A stretch of DNA of 64,000 bases from Costus lasius (lineage: Eukaryota; Streptophyta; Magnoliopsida; Zingiberales; Costaceae). Of this stretch, positions 57,654 through 64,000 are shown piece after piece. A model generated the notes under the pieces. It was not told where the DNA came from, ran no database searches, and worked only from the letters and a program-made list of their open reading frames with translations. The stretch covers positions 6,493,957 through 6,557,956 of the forward strand of contig CM050450.1 in assembly GCA_027563935.2 (NCBI GenBank). The letters are read 5' to 3'. Within the stretch, counting starts at the first letter, position 1, and each line of letters begins with the position of its first letter. Made by a program: the position numbers and the translations under genes.

Positions 57654-57767
57654 CTAAGTAAACTAGATATAATATTCCAAAATTTGATGTATTGGAGCTA
57701 AATGACTGAGCCAAACCAAGCCGAACAAAACCAAAGGCGACGCATCGATCGACGCCTGTGGACGACG

Positions 57768-60700
57768 ATGCGCCTCCTCCTCCTCCTTCCCATCCACCTC
57801 TTGTGGTTCAACGTGATAGCAATCGCCGGGGAAACGACGCCCGCCTACGAGTTTCCGAGGCATGGAACCGTCATCGAGCTCGATGACAAGACCTTCGACT
57901 CGGGCATCGCCGCCTTCGACCTCGTCCTCGTCGATTTCTATGCCCCTTGGTGCGGTCACTGCAAGCGACTAGCCCCCGAGGTTAGCATCCTTGCCAATGT
58001 TCTGTTCGTTCTCGTGATCCGGGTTTCTAGGTGGAAAACGGACGCGAGATTCCTCCCTCCCCCCAACCCAAAAAAAAAAAGAAAAATCAAATCTTTCCTT
58101 TTATTATTTACCGTATATCGTGAGCAATTTTGTTATTTCTATACATCTTTGTGTTGGACATGACATGATACATAAATTTTACCAAAGATATGGTTTTTTA
58201 ATCTAAGGCGTAGCCTGTAGCAACCAGAATTTATCAAAAGTGGCTGTCTGCATGTTAACCTTCTAGTTTTATCTTGTGGCAATTTCATTTTGTTTTTATA
58301 GTTGCGAAATATCACTATGAGCATATGCTCCTACATTTTAGGAACCGGTTCACTTTGTCCCAATCACCTTAGTTGTTAATGACAACTTAGAAGCTCAAAG
58401 TGCAATGTGGAATTATTTCGGTTGGCTCTGATTTACAACTTTATTTTTGGCCATTTGCTGCACAGATACGTTGTTAGAACTAGTAATCCTACCTAGGAAC
58501 AAAGGAGGCTACAATAGTTCAAAGTGTATAATTAGAGCATAGCTAGCACCATAAGATTCTACCAAACTGTCTAAAAATAAGTTTAGTGAAATATATTTAT
58601 ATGCATAAAGTAAAAAAGGTTAAATACAAACAATATGCATCATTCATCAACTATTTCACAACACAAGTAAGAATTAGCTTAAAGTATCCAAGGATTCGTA
58701 CGCAGCTAGTTTTAGAGATGAAATTAAATTTGTTAATTAAATGTTACGAACAAGTTAATGATTGAGTAGTAACCATCAAATATTACGTAATATCAGCTCA
58801 AAGAAAGAAAATCATCAAATACAAGTTTATGCATCAAAGTACAACTCCAAGCATCAAAATAGAAGTTGAAGCATAAAAATATAATTCCAGACATCAAGAT
58901 ACAAGTTCTAGAATAATTTAGCGGTAGATTCATCACTTTTTCTCCCCGTTCACTATGTTTTAAACTATGGGGAGGGGAACGTACACCACTAATAACTTAT
59001 TATAAACAGACGTTGTTGTTACTTATTCTACAATCTGCATTATTCTGATATTTATCAGATTTAGATTAACAAAACTCTAAAGCTTACTGGTTTACAATAG
59101 CAAAAGATACAAGAAATTGTTGTAAGTTTTATTTCTGTAGTCTAGTCCAAGCAAATTATCTCGTGAGGTTATCTTAGTAACATAATGATATTTCTGCTGT
59201 GATTTTGCAGTTGGATGCAGCTGCTCCACTGCTAGCTCAGTTGGATCAACCTATCATGATTGCTAAGATAAATGCTGACAAATATAGAAATCTAGCTGCC
59301 AAGTATGAAATAGAGTGAGTTCTCTCTGTCACCACTTTGTTTTTTTTTTCATAAAAATAACTATTATATCAACTTCGTCAACAATCAATTTCCGAGATTT
59401 TATAATGGGTTTATTACTATTAGTAACAGACAATCAAGACACTAAGATGGTGAGATAATGCTCTGGATCCTCACTAAATTTAACTTGTGTCTAGCAGATG
59501 TTGGTGCCAGTAATTATTCTTTTGCCTTTTTTGACATTGGCCTACTTTTTTTGCCATTTCGTCTAATGCAGTGGATTTCCCACAATGAAGCTTTTTATGC
59601 ATGGAACTCCCGTGGATTATTCTGGTCCTAGGAAAGCTGAGTTACTTGTTCGTTTCCTGAAGAAGTTTGTTGCTCCTGATGTTTCTGTCCTTGAAAATCA
59701 TTCTGCGGTCCTTAAATTTGTTGAAATGGCTGGTATTGATTTCCCCATGTTCATTGGATTTGGTTTGAATGAATCTGTTATTCTTGACATCTCGCGGAAG
59801 TACAAGAACAAAGCTTGGTTTTCTGTAGCCAGAGACTTTTCAGAGGAAATGATGGTAGCATACAATTTTGACAAAGTTCCAGCATTGGTATCTCTTCTTC
59901 CCAAGTATAATGAAAAAAGTGTATTCCATGGCCCATTTGATGGTAGGTTCAGATATTTTTGAACTTATCATGTATCACAGTGCACCTTATAAGTTCGTAT
60001 AAGCATAATCTATAACTACAAAACATAATTCATAGAGGAGCATGCATGACTAGTTAATTTCACTATCATTATTGATTAGGTGCAAAGTGTATGTTACGGG
60101 CCCAATACTATTAGTAAGTTATGCAATAAAGCGAGTCTGGGTTGGTATGTTATACCCAGTTCGCTAAGTAAAGAAATATTATAAATAAGGGTATAGGGTT
60201 TAGAGTAGGGTGTCCAGTATTTTGCTATTGTCTTCCTAGGACGTGCTTTGCACGATTTCTGGTCTATCAGTGTGTTATTACGATCATGAATTAAATAGTC
60301 TTATATTGTTCTTTTTATCCTCTAAAGTGGGTTGTGTCCCTGACACTTAATTTTCTTATGCAAAATGAAAAGGAAAAACATGTAGTTTGTATCTCCCTGC
60401 CATTTGTTTCTAGATTTCTGTATTTGACTTTCTATTCGTGGTCATTCAAATTATGCATTTAATATTAGCCTTTTGCTTCTGTTTTTCCCACTAATGCAAA
60501 TTCTCAATCATCATCAGAAGATTGTATTTTTGAGGTTTTTATGGTTTCAATTACAGGGCCATCCTTGGAAAATTTTATAAAGCACAACCAGTTGCCTCTC
60601 ATTGTACCCATTAGATTTGAAACGCTCAAGTTGATGAATGATGATGATCGGAAAATTTTTCTAACAATCGTGGAAGATGAATTGGATGAGAACTCGCCGA

Positions 60701-63581
60701 AATTGTTTGATTCTTTGAGGACTGCTGCAACTTCAAACCGTGACTTAGTTTTTGGATATGTGGGAGTCAAACAATGGGAAGAATTTGTTGATGCATTTGC
60801 TATCACTAAGAGCTCAAAACTGCCAAAATTTCTGGTTTGGGATGGAAATGAAGAATACCATGTGGTAAGTCCATAATTACGTTTATCAAAATGCTAGTCA
60901 ACAGATAACTAATTCAGTAATACATTTTGTAGAATATTTATAGGGCCTTACTTTGTCTGGTTGTCTTTACTTAATGACAAGTCTTATTTGTTTTAGTTAT
61001 TCCTGTTTGTTCTTTTATTTTCCTTTGAAAACAGGGAACGTTGTTCTATACAGTGGGGGATATTTCTAGTTCTTTTGCATAAAGAAAATTTTGTTTTGTT
61101 AGTTGGAATGACGGATGTTTGTATTTCGAGTCTCTAGCTTTACCCTACTTGTGTACACAAGTACCAATCAGACTTCACTTGGTCCATAGTTGAACATTCG
61201 CATCCTATTAATTTCTCTTGCTATATGCTTTAAATGGTTTGCTTCAAAATGATAAGCATTCTTAACAAAACGATTTGTGTGCCTCTGCACAGGTAATTCA
61301 TGCATTTTACTTAATTACTTGATTATACATTTGAGATAAGATTTAACTAGTTAGGAAGAAAGAACGTAACTGTTAAAATCCTATACCTGTATTTAACTTT
61401 ATGGGAGAAAGATTAACCTGTCACAATATAAGATAAAAGGATAAAACTTTAGATTATTGTTGTAATATCTCGGATTTAGTCCCACATTGAAAATGGGAGA
61501 AGAGATTATATGGTATATAAGGCTTAGTGAGCTTGCTATTGTTAACTTGAGCTTAAGCATTTTAATAAATTGGGCCACGTTGGAAATCGGCTCACCAAGT
61601 TAATGAATAGTTTGCTTACTAAGCAGGTCGTAACAAATGGTATCAGAGCAAAATTTAGTCCTATGTATGGTGAGAAGCCAATAGGAAAGAGCTACCGAGG
61701 ATGGTGGAGCCTCCATTGGGCTGACCTCACATGCTGCCGACTAAAGAATGTGGGCTTGACGAGGACGTTAAGTCTTAAGTGGGGAAGATTGTAATATCCC
61801 GGGTTTAGTCCCACATTGGAAGTGAGAGAAGAGATTATATGGTATATAAGGCTTAGTGGGCTTGCTATTGTTAACTTGGACTTAAGCATTTTAATAAATT
61901 GGGTCACGTTGGAAATCGGCTCACCAAGTTAATGAATAGTTTGCTTACTAAGCAGATCGTAACAATTGTAACATAAAAAACTAATAAATATCTACAGAAT
62001 CCTCTCTCATTCAGACTTAAACTGAAAGTCTCACAGCAAATAGCATCTCATATTGTCTGCGGTTACTTCAAATATTTTTATAGTTTCCAAGTTAAACAAA
62101 AAAAAGTAATAGAAGTAAATTTCAGGAAATTTATTCCTTGATGAAGACTCACATGTCCATTTGTTTACTTTCTGAAATAGTTCCAGTTCTGTTTGTGAAC
62201 TGAAAGAAGAAACTTTACTTTTGGAAATATCTTTAGTTGGGTAGGTTTCCATCTTTCTAGCTGGTCCTGAATCATGCATGTCTTATCAATGATCAACAAA
62301 TTCTAGTTTGAACTTTCTTCTTCAGTTGTATGATATTTGGAAGATGATATACAGAGTGCTATTATATTCAGAAAGCATTTCGAAACACTCAACCATACAA
62401 AGGTTAAAATCAACAAACTTTCTCGCATCAACTACTTCAGTGAATCATTTAGAATTTCTCTCAATAGGTTTTGAGATAAACTTGTGTCTGGTTAAATGGA
62501 GATTTAAAGCAGAATTTGCTATTCATGACTTGAAGTAGTAGGCTCTTCCATTGTAAGTAAAGTGCGTATTTAAGAGAACTGTGTTAGTGTTACTGAAAAG
62601 GTATTTGGTTTCTGTGAGCATATTCTTTCCAGAAAGTTGCACGTTATATGAGTTGGGGTTCCGCAGGAACTTGAAATGAAAATACACATTAGTTCAGAAT
62701 GTAAATTTATAGAGTTATTTGTTTAGGGATTTAGCTTACATCAGTAATATGTTCTTTGGTTCTTAAACCATGCTTGTCCGTCAGTATAATTAATTCGATG
62801 TTAGCAATTTTTTTGCTACTTGGGGTACTTTGAGATGGCTATAAAATACGCGACTAATTCTGTATATTACATGCTGCAGAATGTCTGAAGTTGGCCCTCT
62901 AGGCACGAGGCAATGCTCTTATCTATAATATATACTTCTCTTATGAATCTCTTGCCTTAAACATCTAAACTCATGTTGTGGCAATAGTTTTACTATTTCG
63001 GCAATGAGCTTGATTTTTTTACATATTTACTTCCCGTCAGGCTTAGTTATTTTCTCTTGCCCGGTTCCATTTACTAGAAGGAAATAGAAGAAATTTATTA
63101 AAGTATATGTATTTTTTATTACTTAATGAAACTCAGAAGAAGAACAAATTTATTAAGTATACTCTCATTCCTCTCTTTTTTTTTCTTTGGATAATATAGC
63201 ACCGATGATGTTAGATGCAATTTCTTCTGTCAATCTGACTACAAATTTTCTTCTCTTTTTTCTCTGAAGGTTGTAGGTTTTGACAACCTAACTGACGATG
63301 ATCATGGATCTCAGATTAGTCATTTTCTTGAAGGATATAGAGAGGGAAGAACGATGACAAAGAAACTAGCTTCTCCATCAGTTTTTGACTATATTAGTTC
63401 CTTTATTGGCATACGAACAGCGTACTTAATTGTCATTTTGGTTGCTATAGTAGTAGCTTTTATAATCTTAAGCATTCGATATGCCGACTCTCCTCAGGTT
63501 AGGCAGGAAGAGGCAGAAGATACAGGAGCTTCACATACCAAGAGCGGCGAAGACTATCAACCAGGGGATAAGGAAGACTAG
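57768..63581 (+). CDS. PDIL5-2: Membrane-anchored protein disulfide isomerase-like protein, PDIL5-2 type
   Basis: ER thiol-disulfide oxidoreductase. Five exons: 57768-57980, 59211-59314, 59572-59942, 60557-60864, 63270-63581. GT-AG introns and the closed frame give 435 residues (Arabidopsis PDIL5-2 is about 440). Residues 1-21 are a hydrophobic signal peptide (MRLLLLLPIHLLWFNVIAIAG). The single thioredoxin domain has active site WCGHC at 61-65 and cis-Pro text GFPTMKLF. The middle region (KAELLVRFLKKFVAPDVSVLE, FGYVGVKQWEEFVDAF) matches the family. A transmembrane segment lies at about 383-401 (YLIVILVAIVVAFIILSI), followed by a polar tail ending DKED. ATG 57768 was chosen because it begins the signal peptide. 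An upstream in-frame ATG at 57702 has weak context and would bury it. An LTR element ends 115 bp upstream, and intron 4 carries a TRIM. Confidence 0.94.
57981..59210 (+). other. Intron 1 of PDIL5-2-like gene
   Basis: GT-AG, 1.23 kb, AT-rich. It contains a poly-A run near 58071 and short GCATCAAA-type repeats near 58830-58920. Confidence 0.75.
60865..63269 (+). other. Intron 4 of PDIL5-2-like gene
   Basis: 2.4 kb, donor CATGTG|GTAAGT, acceptor CTGAAG|GTTGTA. It hosts the TRIM at 61461-61964; the rest is AT-rich with no gene. Confidence 0.8.
61461..61964 (+). mobile_element. TRIM (terminal-repeat retrotransposon in miniature)
   Basis: 504 bp. LTRs 61461-61635 and 61790-61964 are both 175 bp, TGTAATATC to GTAACA. 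The target duplication ATTGT is at 61456-61460 and 61965-61969. Primer site TGGTATCAGAGC is at 61638-61649, and the purine tract AGTGGGGAAGAT lies before the 3' LTR. The 154-bp interior is non-coding. The LTRs carry a TATA-like TGGTATATAAGG and the TTTAGTCCCACATTG block seen in plant TRIM/SMART elements. Confidence 0.93.
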
Positions 63582-64000
63582 GATCGGTTCAAGGAAAACT
63601 GTGACTATTTCTCACCATACACTGCAATTTTTTTTATTGTTTTTCCTCTTGCTTAGTGCCCTTTTGGTAGGTAATAATACTGTATTTATCTTAGATTTTC
63701 AGTGTAACAAATTCATGGCACATGTTGCTGCATCATTCATGCAACGTTTTAATCAGGTTTATTACTTAAACTTATATCGTTCACGAGTCTCTCTTATACA
63801 TCTGAATAAGATTAGTGGAGCCATTGCTCTCAGTGGCTTTCAGGTAGCCAGGCAGCTGGAGCTCTTGTTTAATGCAAGGATTTATTCTTGAAACAAAGTA
63901 GCTAACACGTTGCGTGCAGTATTCACTTCATTGACTAGAGAGATGTGCTGAAAGAATAAAATATCTGATAAAAATTTTATTAAATAAATTTAAAAATGAG
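63582..64000 (+). other. 3' flank of PDIL5-2-like gene
   Basis: Probable 3' untranslated region. AATAAA occurs at 63955-63960 and is a possible poly(A) signal. No further gene seen. Confidence 0.5.

Noticed and set aside
57702..57767. Earlier in-frame ATG of the PDI-like gene
   Set aside because: It adds 22 polar, basic residues before an obvious signal peptide and has a weak start context.

Overview
This window is nuclear DNA of a flowering plant. It holds multi-exon genes with GT-AG introns, six plant gene families, Met-tRNA-primed LTR retrotransposons and hAT-type DNA elements. Several genes have GC-rich first exons (the zinc-finger homeodomain gene, SHMT exon 1, AKT2 exon 1, the 46.2 kb gene) set in AT-rich introns and intergenic DNA. 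That gradient is common in commelinid monocots, but the species assignment is only a guess.

Layout. 1-14.6 kb: 3' half of a peroxisomal full-size ABC transporter of subfamily D (PXA1/COMATOSE type, + strand). A complete but broken Ty1-copia element sits in its 7.7 kb intron. 18.2-19.0 kb: single-exon zinc-finger homeodomain (ZHD) transcription factor (- strand). 20.5-23.8 kb: a non-autonomous LTR element with 1333-bp LTRs and no coding domain. 25.0-29.8 kb: complete AKT2-type Shaker potassium channel, 11 exons (- strand). 31.8-35.3 kb, 42.1-43.9 kb and 45.1-45.7 kb: four copies of one hAT-like non-autonomous element family, each with a perfect 8-bp target-site duplication. Three of them carry a RING-H2 gene with its own TATA box; the fourth is a deletion derivative. 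37.1-41.4 kb: SHMT of the SHM6/SHM7 type with a long N-terminal extension (- strand). 46.2-46.8 kb: small plant-specific gene with a PFSWE...PGIPK motif (- strand). 48.4-49.5 kb: solo-LTR-like block. 50.2-54.6 kb: a gag-only LTR element. 54.6-57.65 kb: a related coding-less element inserted exactly in the other's target duplication. 57.8-63.6 kb: membrane-anchored protein disulfide isomerase-like gene of the PDIL5-2 type (+ strand), with a 504-bp TRIM element in its last intron.

The host genes share no obvious pathway: fatty acid import into peroxisomes, transcription, phloem potassium transport, one-carbon metabolism and ER folding. They look like ordinary scattered plant genes. The coherent story is the mobile DNA: nested, target-site-sharing LTR elements, and a hAT-like family that carries an expressed-looking RING-H2 gene between GC-rich palindromic arms. 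No transposase for that family is visible here. All exon boundaries were read by eye from GT-AG sites and phase, and the spliced reading frames of the ABC, AKT2, SHMT and PDI genes all close correctly.
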